A stretch of 64,000 nt of DNA, taken from assembly GCF_003977615.1 (NCBI RefSeq), contig NZ_RYZR01000005.1, positions 496,001 to 560,000 of the forward strand, in the 5' to 3' direction. How positions within the stretch are numbered: position 1 is the stretch's first letter; every line of letters starts with the position of its first letter. This DNA comes from Dyella dinghuensis. Lineage in GTDB: Bacteria > Pseudomonadota > Gammaproteobacteria > Xanthomonadales > Rhodanobacteraceae. Below, piece after piece: positions 51,375-61,160 of the stretch. A program made the position numbers and the translations under genes. The notes beneath the pieces were generated by a model that did not search any database, was not told the origin of the DNA, and was given only the letters and a program-made list of their open reading frames with translations.

Positions 51375-52556
51375 ATGAAGGAACTGACCTCATTCGAAGG
51401 CCTCCAGTGTGCCAACTGCACGACGCCGCTGGAGGGCGAGTACTGCCATCACTGCGGTCAATCCGTGCACAGCGTGCTGCGGCCGGTGCACGGTTTGATG
51501 GAGGAATTCCTCGAGACGTTCCTGCATATCGACGGACGCATTTTTCACACGTTGCCGCCGCTGATGTTCAAGCCCGGTTTCCTCACGCTGGAATATTTCT
51601 CCGGCCGGCGCGTGCGCTACATCGCACCGTTCCGATTGATGTTCGTGATGTGTCTGCTTTCCCTGTTCGTGATTCACATCGACACGGACCTGATCACGAG
51701 TCGTTCTGCGGAGCAACGGCAACAGAAGTTGCTGATCGGTCAGAGCGGTTCTTTCGCGGACGATACGGACACCAGCGATGTCCAGCGGGATCTGAATAAA
51801 AAGCTGGCGATCCTGGAGGCCGCGCGCGCCGACAACACCGGCCCGACCGGCAACGCGACAATCGTGTCGCAAATCGACGCCACCGAGCAGAAATATCGCG
51901 ACGAGGCGAAGCAACGCCTGATCGACCTGGGCAAGTCGCCAGCGGCCGCTGCGTCCACGGCGTCAGCCCCGGTCCAGGCATCGGAACATGAAGACGGTTA
52001 TTCCAAGGCGACGGGACCCGTACACATCGGCTGGTTGCCGGACTTCGCCAATGAACGGCTGACCTTGCTGCGCATTCACATGGTCGAAAACATCAAGGCG
52101 CTATCCAGCGGCAGTCTTTCCTCCAGACGGGAAGCGCAGGAGCGTCTGATCACCAATCTCTTCGGCGCCCTGCCCGGCATCATGCTGGTGCTGATCCCCG
52201 TCTTCGCGCTGGTATTGGCGGTGTTTTATCTGTTCAGACGCCGGCTCTACATGGAGCACCTGATCGTCGCCCTGCACAGTCACGCCTTCATCTTCGCCAG
52301 CCTCTTGCTGTTTGCGCTGGCCGGGATGCTCCAAACCTGGCTTACCCCACATGCCCACTGGGTGATCTATGTGCTGGGCACGATCCAGGTCGCCCTGACC
52401 GTCTGGATCCCGATCTACCTGCTGATCATGCAAAAACGGGTTTACCGGCAGGGCTGGCCCATGACGATCGTAAAATATGGCTTCGTCGGCTGGATTTACA
52501 CGTGGTTGTTTGGCTTTGCCCTGGCCGCCGCCGGCATCCTGGGCCTGGCGCATTGA
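51375..52556 (+). CDS. DUF3667 membrane protein
   Basis: A 393-residue protein. It opens with a zinc ribbon (Cys12/Cys15 and Cys24/Cys27: CANC, CHHC). A conserved DUF3667 segment follows (EEFLETFLHIDGRIFHTL, PGFLTLEYFSGRR, RFLM-like helix at about 88-106). A soluble charged loop comes next (about 110-260), then four C-terminal membrane helices (about 270-393). Function unknown. It is divergent from the MATE gene, with 91 bases between starts. Confidence 0.88.
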   Translation: MKELTSFEGLQCANCTTPLEGEYCHHCGQSVHSVLRPVHGLMEEFLETFLHIDGRIFHTLPPLMFKPGFLTLEYFSGRRVRYIAPFRLMFVMCLLSLFVIHIDTDLITSRSAEQRQQKLLIGQSGSFADDTDTSDVQRDLNKKLAILEAARADNTGPTGNATIVSQIDATEQKYRDEAKQRLIDLGKSPAAAASTASAPVQASEHEDGYSKATGPVHIGWLPDFANERLTLLRIHMVENIKALSSGSLSSRREAQERLITNLFGALPGIMLVLIPVFALVLAVFYLFRRRLYMEHLIVALHSHAFIFASLLLFALAGMLQTWLTPHAHWVIYVLGTIQVALTVWIPIYLLIMQKRVYRQGWPMTIVKYGFVGWIYTWLFGFALAAAGILGLAH

Positions 52557-52958
52557 CTGTCATTTTTCGGGCCAACAAAGCACGGTTTTGCACAGCGTCA
52601 AGGGATTGAAATACTCGTGTACCCAGAATGTGACGGGCGTCGCAATACTTTTGAAGCAATCTTTCAACTTATTGATGCATATAATCTTTTTTGGTTGGTC
52701 AAAAGTTGAACAGCGCGTGCTCAAAGGCGATTTAAAGGGCATTTAGGCACCCTCTCCCAAGCACATCCACAGACTTATCCACAGCTCTTGTGGATAAGGG
52801 AAAAACCACGTTCCGTAGAGCCACTTAGCCGTTGTTCCTAGATGACAGGGCAGCAATCGCGGGCAAGCACTGATCGCAACATCTCTCGTCGTTTTTTCGT
52901 AGGGGCCGCGATCAGCTCGCGATACACTCGAACCGGTATCGGGGCCTACTTCCTATCC
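52557..52958. other. 402-bp gap upstream of priA, AT-richer than its surroundings
   Basis: The part 52560-52745 is clearly AT-richer than flanking genes and has TATAAT at 52680-52685 with T-rich sequence after it. No good -35 box lies at the right distance. A 60-codon minus-strand frame (52560-52742) has no signal, family or ribosome site. The part 52775-52797 holds inverted DnaA boxes. The priA promoter should lie in the last 150 bases. A small RNA here is possible but not shown. Confidence 0.5.
52775..52797. promoter_or_regulatory. perfect inverted pair of consensus DnaA boxes
   Basis: TTATCCACA (52775-52783) and TGTGGATAA (52789-52797) face each other across GCTCT. Both fit the strict consensus TTATNCACA. 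They lie 162 bases upstream of the priA ATG. Binding is inferred from sequence. Confidence 0.65.
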
Positions 52959-55133
52959 ATGCCATCCGTCCTTCGCGTCGCCTTACCGGTACCGCTGCCC
53001 ACGCTCTTCGACTACTTGCCGCCCGCCAGTGGCGAAGCGGTGGTTGGCGGTCGCGTACTTGTGCCGTTTGGGCGCGGCAAGGCCGTGGGCGTGGTGATCG
53101 AGGTCGATGTTCCGACGACGGTTGGCAGCGCGCGACTCAAGCGCGTGCTCAAGGTGCTGGATGAAACACCGTTACTCGATGCCGAACTGATGCAGACGCT
53201 GGCCTGGGCCAGCGACTATTGGCTTGGCGCGCCGGGCGAAGCCTACGCCAATGCGCTACCTCTGCTGCTGCGCGAAGACAAACCGTTGCCGGAAACCGGC
53301 GAACCGATCTGGCGGTTGACGATGGCCGGCGAGAGCGCACGCGATGCAGGCAGCCGCCGCGGCAGCAGTCGCGCCCTGTTGCAGGCATTGAGCGAGGGTC
53401 CGATGTCCGCCGCCGAGCTGGACATCTCCATTGCCGATTGGCGTGCCGCGGCGCGACGGCTTGTCGACGCGGGTTTGGTCGAGCGCGACGAGCGAGCGCA
53501 AACGTCGCATCTCGACTTGGTGACGAGCGCTCCAGCATTGCATCCAGAACAGGAAGCCGCTGTAGCCGCTGTCGCCAAGGCACTCGGCAGCTTTCAGGCT
53601 TTTCTGCTCGACGGTGTCACCGGCAGCGGCAAGACCGAGGTCTACCTTGCGCTGATCGCGCAGACGCTTGCACAAGGCAAACAGGCGCTCCTACTCGTGC
53701 CCGAAATCGGCCTCGCACCGCAAACCGTACGGCGGCTTCGCGAACGCCTCGGCGTGCCGGTTGAAGTACTGCATTCCAATCTCGCCGAAGGTGAGCGCGC
53801 ACGCGCGTGGCTGCGCATGCGCTCCGGCGAAGCGCGCGTCGTGTTGGGTACGCGCTCGGCCGTGTTTACGCCGCTACCGCACGCGGGCCTGATCATCGTC
53901 GATGAAGAGCACGACAACGCGTACAAACAACAGGAAGGCTTTCGTTATCACGCACGCGATCTAGCGCTGGTGCGCGCTCGGGCACTGAACGTGCCGGTGC
54001 TGCTTGGATCGGCGACGCCGTCACTGGAAAGTCTGGCCAACGTCGAAGCGGGCCGCTATCACGGTCTACATCTGCGCTCGCGACCCAGCGCAGCCCATCC
54101 GCCGCAAGTGCAGATCATCGACATGCGTGCGCAGCGGTTGGATCACGGTCTTTCACCGGCACTGATGCATACGATCGGCGAAACAGTGGCGCGCGGCGAG
54201 CAGGTGCTGGTATTCCGCAACCGCCGCGGCTACGCGCCGGTGCTGCTGTGTTACAGCTGCGGCTGGCACGCCGATTGCCCGCGCTGCGAACACCCGCTCA
54301 CGCTGCATGCCGCCCGGCGGCGATTGATCTGCCATCACTGCGATTACCAGACCGGCGTACCGGCAGCGTGCCCGGCGTGCGGCAGCACTGAGCTGAAACC
54401 GCAGGGTCAAGGTACTGAACGCCTGGAAGAAGCGCTTGTTGCGCAGTTTCCGCAAATGCCTGTATTGCGCATCGACCGCGAAACCACGCGTCACCGCGAT
54501 GCATTCGAAACGTTGCTCGACAATCTGCAATCCGATGCTCCCGCGATTCTGGTCGGCACGCAGATGCTGGCAAAGGGGCACGATCTACCCAACCTCACAC
54601 TGGTCGCCATTGTCGGCGTGGACGAAGGTTTGCTCAGCATCGACTTCCGCGCGGGCGAACGCCTCGCGCAACTGGTCGTGCAAGTTGCAGGGCGCGCGGG
54701 GCGCGCACGCAAACCCGGGCGCGTGCTGTTGCAAACCCATCATCCCGATCATCTGCTTTTGCGCAGCTTGCTCGCAAACGGATATGGTTTTGCAGCAAAA
54801 CAGTTGCTCGCAGAACGCAAGCAAGCCGGATTGCCGCCATACGGCCATCAAGTATTGTTGCGTGCCGAAGCGCATCAACGCCCTGTCGTCGATGCCTTTC
54901 TGTCGGAAGCGCGAGACGCATTGCCCGATGTGACCGAATGGCAGATCTCCGGGCCGATGCAAGCACCGATGCCGCTGCGCGCGGGGCGGCATCGCGGTCA
55001 ATTGCTGATCGAGTCGGCGACGCGCCGAAATCTGCATACGGCACTGCGGCCGTGGTGGATGCAGCTGTCGCAATTGCCCAGCGCACGCAAGGTGCGCTGG
55101 TCGATTGATGTCGATCCGGTCGATCTTTACTGA
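52959..55133 (+). CDS. priA: primosomal replication-restart helicase PriA
   Basis: A 724-residue 3'-to-5' helicase that reloads the replisome at stalled forks. The N-terminal DNA-binding domain (1-about 105) starts VLRVALPVPLPTLFDYLPP. The helicase core has Walker A (LDGVTGSGKTEVYL), DEEH box (VDEEHDNAYKQQEGFRYHARD) and SATPSLES. A cysteine-rich zinc domain follows (CYSCGWHADCPRCEHPL, CHHCDY, CPACGS, eight Cys), then VAGRAGRARKPG. Length matches E. coli PriA (732). The ATG at 52959 is chosen for the family start. Its stop overlaps the converging outer-membrane factor stop by 7 bases. Confidence 0.96.
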   Translation: MPSVLRVALPVPLPTLFDYLPPASGEAVVGGRVLVPFGRGKAVGVVIEVDVPTTVGSARLKRVLKVLDETPLLDAELMQTLAWASDYWLGAPGEAYANALPLLLREDKPLPETGEPIWRLTMAGESARDAGSRRGSSRALLQALSEGPMSAAELDISIADWRAAARRLVDAGLVERDERAQTSHLDLVTSAPALHPEQEAAVAAVAKALGSFQAFLLDGVTGSGKTEVYLALIAQTLAQGKQALLLVPEIGLAPQTVRRLRERLGVPVEVLHSNLAEGERARAWLRMRSGEARVVLGTRSAVFTPLPHAGLIIVDEEHDNAYKQQEGFRYHARDLALVRARALNVPVLLGSATPSLESLANVEAGRYHGLHLRSRPSAAHPPQVQIIDMRAQRLDHGLSPALMHTIGETVARGEQVLVFRNRRGYAPVLLCYSCGWHADCPRCEHPLTLHAARRRLICHHCDYQTGVPAACPACGSTELKPQGQGTERLEEALVAQFPQMPVLRIDRETTRHRDAFETLLDNLQSDAPAILVGTQMLAKGHDLPNLTLVAIVGVDEGLLSIDFRAGERLAQLVVQVAGRAGRARKPGRVLLQTHHPDHLLLRSLLANGYGFAAKQLLAERKQAGLPPYGHQVLLRAEAHQRPVVDAFLSEARDALPDVTEWQISGPMQAPMPLRAGRHRGQLLIESATRRNLHTALRPWWMQLSQLPSARKVRWSIDVDPVDLY

Positions 55134-56602
55134 GCTTTCTGCACTGTGTTCGCTTGCGCCGTCGCGGTGGCATCCATACCCGCCTGCTCGCGAGTCCAGC
55201 CGCCGCCCAGCGCACGAATCAAATCCACGCTTGCCTGCAGGCGGCGGGTACGAATGGTTTCCGCACTGCGCTCGGCCGACAACGCCGCTGTTTGCGCCGT
55301 GACCACTTCGAGATAGTTCACGATGCCTTCGCGATAACGGTTGTTGGCGATGGACTGCGTTTTCTGCGCGGCTTGAACGGCTTCGTCTTCCTGCCCCGCT
55401 TCGACGCCCAGATCGCGCAGCAACACCAGATCGTCCTCGACTTCGCGAAAGGCACCCAGCACCGTCTGACGATAGTCCGCCGATGCTTCGGCGAATTCCG
55501 CATGTGCTTCGCGTACTTTCGCGCGACGCAAACCGCCGTCGAAAAGGTCGAGTGTCGCCAACGGCCCGAGTGCCCAGAAGCGGTTGCCGATGGCCAGCAG
55601 ATTTCCAAGCCCCGTGTTCTGGAAACCGTAACTGCCCGACAAGCTGAGATCGGGGAAAAACGCCGCGCGCGCCACACCAATGCCTGCATTGGCTGAGTAG
55701 ACACGCCGTTCTGCGGCAGCGATGTCCGGGCGGCGCTCAAGCAAAGTCGATGGAACGCCGACCGGCGTTATCGGAACTTCAAGCTGTTCGCGCTGAGGTG
55801 CCAGCGAGAAGCTGGATGCAGGCACACCCACGAGCGCCGCGATCGCATGTTCGACCAACGCGCGTTGCGCCTGCACATCGGTGACTTGCGCTTGCGCGTC
55901 GTGCAACTGCGCCTGGGCTCGCGACACGTCAAGGCCCGAAGCGATGCCGCCAGCGTGACGATTCTCCGTCAACGTCAACGCGCGCTGATAAGCGTTCAAC
56001 GTATCGTCGAGAATGCCCGCTTGAATGTCGTAACCGCGCAGCCGTACGTAGTCGTCCGCCAGTTGCGCTTCAAGACTGAGTTTCGCGTTGGCAAGATCCG
56101 CCTTCGCTGCCTCGGATAAGGCACGCCCCTGCCCGACTTCATTGCGAATACGCCCCCACAGATCCAGATCGTAGCTCGCGCTCGCACCGACGGTATCGCT
56201 GTCGTACTCGTTGGGCTCGTTGCTGCCGCGCAGTGGACGATTGTCCGACTGGCGCGCGTGAATCGGATTGGCCATCACACCGAAATGCGGAAACAAGCCG
56301 GATTGGAGCTGGCTTTCATATGCACGCGCGGTGTCGTAACGCGCCAGCGCCGCTGCCAGCGATGGATTGTCCGCGTCGAGTTGGGATTCCAGCTTTGCAA
56401 GCGTGCCGTCGCTGTAAACCGACCACCAGTCGCCACGCGGCGCTTGATCAGCCGGCGATGCGACACGCCAAGCGGTGCCTGCTTCCTTGAACGTCGCGGG
56501 CATCGGCGGCAACGATGGCGTGTGATACGTGGGCGCCAGCGAACAACCGCCCAACAGCAGCGCTGCAGCGACACCGGCAAACAAGCGATCAGCGCGTATC
56601 AT
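55127..56602 (-). CDS. outer-membrane efflux lipoprotein (OprM/NodT family)
   Basis: A 491-residue TolC-like channel subunit with a lipobox (LLLGGCS, Cys21) so it is lipid-anchored. It has the NodT-family start LAPTYHTPSLPPMPATF, VGASASYDLDLWGRIRNEVGQ, GVPSTLLERRPDIAAAERRVYSANAGIGVARAAFFPDLSLSGSYG (read in pieces) and an LIRALGGGW tail. The ATG at 56602 has GGAGGA 8 bases upstream and lies 14 bases inside the adaptor gene. It forms the exit duct of the RND pump encoded just upstream. Confidence 0.94.
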   Translation of the reverse strand: MIRADRLFAGVAAALLLGGCSLAPTYHTPSLPPMPATFKEAGTAWRVASPADQAPRGDWWSVYSDGTLAKLESQLDADNPSLAAALARYDTARAYESQLQSGLFPHFGVMANPIHARQSDNRPLRGSNEPNEYDSDTVGASASYDLDLWGRIRNEVGQGRALSEAAKADLANAKLSLEAQLADDYVRLRGYDIQAGILDDTLNAYQRALTLTENRHAGGIASGLDVSRAQAQLHDAQAQVTDVQAQRALVEHAIAALVGVPASSFSLAPQREQLEVPITPVGVPSTLLERRPDIAAAERRVYSANAGIGVARAAFFPDLSLSGSYGFQNTGLGNLLAIGNRFWALGPLATLDLFDGGLRRAKVREAHAEFAEASADYRQTVLGAFREVEDDLVLLRDLGVEAGQEDEAVQAAQKTQSIANNRYREGIVNYLEVVTAQTAALSAERSAETIRTRRLQASVDLIRALGGGWTREQAGMDATATAQANTVQKAQ

Positions 56603-57806
56603 GGCTTGGATCCTCCGCAGCCGCCTGATGCAAGGCGGCACTGTCGTCGGGTGTTTCGTCAACGCGTACTTTGTCGCCATCCATCAGCGAATCCGGTGGA
56701 TTCTCGATGACGCGATCGGTGACCGTCAGCCCCTTGTCGATCTGCAAGGACGTGCCGAGATCCAGCGCGATGTGTACTTTGCGCAAACTGACGCGACCAT
56801 CGGAATCCAGCACGGCGATCTGCGGACCTTGCGAGCGGAAGATCAACGCACTCGCTGGAACGCTGACGAGGTTCGGATTGACGGAAAGATCGAGCCTTAC
56901 ATCCGCGTAATCGCCCGGCTTCAAGGCGCCGTCGCTGTTGTTCGCCTCGAACTGTGCGAGCAGGCTGCCGGAACTTTGGCTGATCGCTTCCGACGTACCG
57001 ATCAATGTCGCCTCGAATGTGCGTCCCGGCATCTCGGGTACGCTCAGTTCCGCCTTCATACCCGGTTTGATCGCACTCGCATCCACTTCGGGAATCGGCA
57101 CGTATAAACGCATGCGGCTAACGTCGGCTACTTCGAACAACTCCGGGCTGCTGGGGCTGTTTGCGGTAATCAAATCACCCACGTCGGTTCGGCGTGCGGT
57201 GACAGTGCCGGTGAAGGGCGCCGTAATGTTCTTGAACCCTTCCAGCGCACTCAGACGATCGACATCGGCCTTCGCTGCCAACACGGTGGCTTCGGCTGCC
57301 GCTGCTTCGCCGCTTTTTTCATCGGCTTCCTGTTTCGACACCGAATCGGAAGCGAGCAAATGCTGCCAGCGCTGCGAGGTAATGTTGGCGAGCTTGGCAT
57401 CGGCTTGCGCTTTTACCAGCACCGCCTTGGCTTGCTCCAGTTGCTGATCGAGTTCCGGTGTATCGATGCTGGCGAGCACATCGCCCGTCTTCACCTTGGC
57501 GCCGATGTCCTTGTACCAGCTCTTCAGATAACCATCGACACGCGCATGGATCGGCGCGGTGTACCACGCATCCAGATGACCGGGCAGCGTGATCGCGTGC
57601 AACTTTGCCGGATCGGAAGACGGCGCGAGCCGTACGCTGGGAATCAACTGTGCGTCCGTCCATTGCACCAACTCATGATGCTGGCGATAGCGGATAGCCA
57701 GACCTAGCACGACAGCAAGCACAGCCACTGTGACACCCACAATGGCGACGCCTTTCAGGCGCGGCGGCTTTTGCGACGACTGTATGGGCATGGAGTTATG
57801 CGACAT
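56589..57806 (-). CDS. RND efflux periplasmic adaptor (HlyD/AcrA family)
   Basis: A 405-residue membrane-fusion protein. One N-terminal anchor helix (about 20-40, GVAIVGVTVAVLAVVLGLAI) is followed by a lipoyl-like half (YLKSWYKDIGAKVKTGDVLASIDTPE), a coiled-coil hairpin (about 110-175), the second lipoyl half (ITAPFTGTVTARRTDVGDLI) and a beta-barrel with VPIPEVDASAIKPGMKAEL. It bridges the RND pump and the outer-membrane factor. The start overlaps the pump gene's stop by 11 bases. An ATG at 57818 is an alternative. Confidence 0.93.
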   Translation of the reverse strand: MSHNSMPIQSSQKPPRLKGVAIVGVTVAVLAVVLGLAIRYRQHHELVQWTDAQLIPSVRLAPSSDPAKLHAITLPGHLDAWYTAPIHARVDGYLKSWYKDIGAKVKTGDVLASIDTPELDQQLEQAKAVLVKAQADAKLANITSQRWQHLLASDSVSKQEADEKSGEAAAAEATVLAAKADVDRLSALEGFKNITAPFTGTVTARRTDVGDLITANSPSSPELFEVADVSRMRLYVPIPEVDASAIKPGMKAELSVPEMPGRTFEATLIGTSEAISQSSGSLLAQFEANNSDGALKPGDYADVRLDLSVNPNLVSVPASALIFRSQGPQIAVLDSDGRVSLRKVHIALDLGTSLQIDKGLTVTDRVIENPPDSLMDGDKVRVDETPDDSAALHQAAAEDPSHDTR

Positions 57807-60800
57807 GGGGAAGTCCATTGACTGGATCGGTAGACGATGCATGGTGTTCGCGCCCATGCACGATGCTGAAAACGACCGGCACAAACAGCAGCGTGGCAGC
57901 TGTAGCGAATAACAGGCCGCCGATCACCGCGCGGCCGAGTGGCGAGTTCTGTTCCTGGGACAACGCCATCGGCAACATACCGATGATCATCGCCAGCGCC
58001 GTCATGCAAACGGGGCGGAAGCGAGTGAAGCCCGCTTCGAGCGCCGCTTTTACGGCATCGCCGTGTTCGGCAAGGCGCTCGCGGCAGAAGCTCACCACAA
58101 GAATGGAGTTGGCCGTTGCCACACCCATGCACATGATGGCGCCGGTCAGTGCAGGCACGGAGAGCGTCGTGTGCGTGATGAAGAGCATCCACACGATACC
58201 GGCCAATGCAGCTGGGAGTGCCGTGATGATCACGAACGGGTCCATCCAGGACTGGAAGTTCACTACGATCAGCATGTAGATCAGCACGATCGCGCCAAGC
58301 AATCCGAACAGCAGGCCGGAGAATGCGACGTGCATCGCCGTCACCTGACCGAACAGTCCCACCGTGGAACCTTTCGGGCGATCTTTTGCTGCACCGTCCA
58401 GCACTTTCTGCACATCACCCGCGACGGCTCCAAGATCGCGGCCTTGCACCGCGGCGAAAATATCGTACGAGGGAGCGATGTTGTAATGCGTCACTACGGC
58501 AGCCGTTGAAGTGCGCTCGATGCTTGCCAGCGCACCGAGTGTCTGTTGCGCACCGGTACCCGATGCAGTCACGGGGAGACTCTGCAGCGCCGGCAACGTA
58601 TCCATGCGATATTGCGGGGTTTGCGCAACGACCGGATACGACACGCCGTTGCGCGGATTCAGCCAGAACGTCGGTGCAACCTGCTGCGTGCCGGCGAGCG
58701 ACGCCACCATGCTGTCAGTGACATCGCGTTCGGTGATACCGAGCTGATCGGCGCGCACGCGATCGACATTGACGTTCAACTGCGGTGCCGAGTTCGATTG
58801 CTGGATGCGCACATCGGCAATGCCGGGAATGGCCTGCATCTTGCGCAGCAGTTCAATCGCGTAGGCCTCGTTGGCTTCACCGTTGCGCCCCGACACTTTC
58901 ACATCCAGCGGCGCAGGCGCACCGAAGTTCAGAATCTGCGTGGCCATGTCCGCCGGCAGAAACGAGAACGTCGTACCGGGGAATTGGCGCGGCAGTACTT
59001 CGCGCAGTTTCCGCACGAATTCGGCACTCGGATCATGACCGGGATTGAGCAACACCTGGATATCGCCGTCCTGCGAACCGATGGTGCCGCTATTGCTGTA
59101 CACCATGTTGGTACCGCTCGAAGGCAAGCCGATGTTGTCGATGATGTTGTCCAGCTGCGACGGCGGAATCACGCGGCGGATGGCATTTTCAACATGATCG
59201 AACTCGGCCGCCGTATCTTCAATACGCGTACCCACCGGTGCGCGAACGTGAATCGCAATGGCACCTGCGTCGGTCGTCGGGAAGAAATCCATGCCGAGGA
59301 ACGGCACCAATGCGAATGACACGAGCACAACGGCGAGAAAGCCTATGACGAAGCGCCTGCGCGCTCCCAGTGCGAGCGACAGCGTGCCGTAGTAGGCATC
59401 GCGAATTTTCGCAAAACGATGCTCGAAATTCTGTTGAAACTTCACCAGCGCCAGGCGGATGCGGCCACGACGGATGACGGGATGCTGATCCCCCACGTGG
59501 TGATTGATGAAAGGATCTTCCGGATGATCGCCCGGATCGGCCTCCACCACATGCGGTTTCAGCAGGTACATTGCCAGTGTCGGCACCAGCGTGCGCGACA
59601 GCACAAAGGACGACACCATCGCAAAGATCACCGACAGCGCCATTGGCCGGAACAAGAAGCCCGCGATACCTTCGAGCATGAACATCGGCACGAACACGAT
59701 GCAGATGCAGAGTAGCGAAACAAAGGCGGGCGTTACGATCTGCTTGGCGCCATCCATGATCGCCGTATGCACATCCTTGCCCTGCTCCAGATGCCAGTTG
59801 ATGTTCTCGATCGTCACCGTCGCGTCGTCCACGAGAATGCCGACAGCAAGCGCAAGACCGCCAAGCGTCATCACATTCAAGGTTTGGCCGGTCGCGGCAA
59901 GCAGCGCAATGGCAGAAAGAATCGCAAGCGGAATCGACACGGCAATGATGACGGTGGAACGCCAGCTGCCCAGGAAGATCAAAATCATCAGCGACGTGAG
60001 GCACGCGGCGATGATGCCTTCACGCGCAACCGATGAAATGGCTTCTTTCACGAATACCGATTGATCGCCCAGTAATTTGATGTGCAGCGACGGCGGCATC
60101 GTTTCGTGGATCAGCGGCAGCAGCTTCTTGATGCCTGCCACCACCGCGAGCGTGGAAACACTGCCGCCCTTGAGCGCAGTCATCAGCACGGCACGATGAC
60201 CGTCTACGCGCACGACGTTTTCCTGTGGCGGCGAACCATCACGCACATGCGCCACCTGGCCGATGGTGATCGTTGCACCGTTGACGGTCTTGATCGGCAG
60301 ATTGTTCAAGTCCTGGATCGCCGTCGGACTATCGTTGAGCTGCACCGTGTATTCGTTATGCCCGATCTTGATCGTGCCCACCGGCACGATCTGGTTCTGC
60401 GCAGCGAGCGCATTACCCACGTCCTGCGCAGAAAGCCCCTCGGCGGCGAGCGCCTGCGGATCGAGATCGAGCATGACTTCGCGAATCTTGCCGCCGTAAG
60501 GCGTGGGAACCACGATGCCCGGCACGGTGACGAGCGTGGGACGCAGGAAGTTCTGCGCCGTATCGAGAATCTGTTGCTCGTTGAGCTTGGGGCTCGACAA
60601 CGCCATCTGCAGGATCGGCACCGTCGATGCGTTGTAGTTGATGATCTGCGGCGGCGTGATGCCTGCCGGCATCTGCTTGAGCACCGTCTGCGAAATCGAG
60701 GTGACCTGCGCGGTCGCCGTACGAATGTCCACACCGGGCTGGAAGAAAATCTTCACCACGCCGATGCCCGGCAGCGATTGCGATTCGATGTGCTCGATAT

Positions 60801-61032
60801 CGTTCACGCTGTTGGTGAGCTGACGCTCGTAGTAGTAGATGACACGGCCCGACATGTCGCTCGGCGACAAACCGTTGTACGTCCACACCACGCTGATCAC
60901 CGGAATGCCGATGTTCGGGAAGATGTCGGTAGGCGTGCGCAACGCGGCCAGCGGCCCGGCAATCAAAATGAAAAGCGCGAGGACGATGAAGGTATAGGGG
61001 CGCGCGAGGGCGATTCTGACTAATCCCAACAT
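57796..61032 (-). CDS. RND efflux pump, inner-membrane subunit
   Basis: A 1078-residue proton-driven pump with 12 membrane helices and two large periplasmic loops. Helix 4 has the proton-relay pair in GGLALAVGILVDDATVTIENI. Helix 1 is FIVLALFILIAGPLAALRTPTD and helices 7-12 start near FVIGFLAVVLVSFALVPFLG. It lacks the heavy-metal CzcA hallmark and is nearer to the YegN/multidrug-like HAE group; the substrate is unknown. It is the first pump gene after a regulator pair, with 128 bases separating it from the kinase stop. Confidence 0.93.
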   Translation of the reverse strand: MLGLVRIALARPYTFIVLALFILIAGPLAALRTPTDIFPNIGIPVISVVWTYNGLSPSDMSGRVIYYYERQLTNSVNDIEHIESQSLPGIGVVKIFFQPGVDIRTATAQVTSISQTVLKQMPAGITPPQIINYNASTVPILQMALSSPKLNEQQILDTAQNFLRPTLVTVPGIVVPTPYGGKIREVMLDLDPQALAAEGLSAQDVGNALAAQNQIVPVGTIKIGHNEYTVQLNDSPTAIQDLNNLPIKTVNGATITIGQVAHVRDGSPPQENVVRVDGHRAVLMTALKGGSVSTLAVVAGIKKLLPLIHETMPPSLHIKLLGDQSVFVKEAISSVAREGIIAACLTSLMILIFLGSWRSTVIIAVSIPLAILSAIALLAATGQTLNVMTLGGLALAVGILVDDATVTIENINWHLEQGKDVHTAIMDGAKQIVTPAFVSLLCICIVFVPMFMLEGIAGFLFRPMALSVIFAMVSSFVLSRTLVPTLAMYLLKPHVVEADPGDHPEDPFINHHVGDQHPVIRRGRIRLALVKFQQNFEHRFAKIRDAYYGTLSLALGARRRFVIGFLAVVLVSFALVPFLGMDFFPTTDAGAIAIHVRAPVGTRIEDTAAEFDHVENAIRRVIPPSQLDNIIDNIGLPSSGTNMVYSNSGTIGSQDGDIQVLLNPGHDPSAEFVRKLREVLPRQFPGTTFSFLPADMATQILNFGAPAPLDVKVSGRNGEANEAYAIELLRKMQAIPGIADVRIQQSNSAPQLNVNVDRVRADQLGITERDVTDSMVASLAGTQQVAPTFWLNPRNGVSYPVVAQTPQYRMDTLPALQSLPVTASGTGAQQTLGALASIERTSTAAVVTHYNIAPSYDIFAAVQGRDLGAVAGDVQKVLDGAAKDRPKGSTVGLFGQVTAMHVAFSGLLFGLLGAIVLIYMLIVVNFQSWMDPFVIITALPAALAGIVWMLFITHTTLSVPALTGAIMCMGVATANSILVVSFCRERLAEHGDAVKAALEAGFTRFRPVCMTALAMIIGMLPMALSQEQNSPLGRAVIGGLLFATAATLLFVPVVFSIVHGREHHASSTDPVNGLPHVA

Positions 61033-61099
61033 ACGGCAGCTTCCGGCGACACCACGTGGATGGCCGGGCGATTATCTGCCTGTGGGAATCGGGGGCCCT

Positions 61100-61137
61100 T
61101 TCATGGGCATGAAGATTGTTTCATTTAGGCCCAAATG
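61100..61137. promoter_or_regulatory. two palindromes between the sensor kinase and RND pump genes
   Basis: TTCATG-GG-CATGAA (61100-61113) and the near-palindrome CATTTAGGCCCAAATG (61122-61137) lie 68-105 bases upstream of the pump start. They are candidate operators for the pump genes, possibly for the response regulator encoded upstream. Inference only. Confidence 0.35.
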
Positions 61138-61160
61138 CACGGCCTCATTGGTTTTTTTGT

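Noticed and set aside
52560-52742. A 60-codon minus-strand frame in the gap before priA
   Set aside because: It has no ribosome site, family pattern or codon bias like the neighbours.
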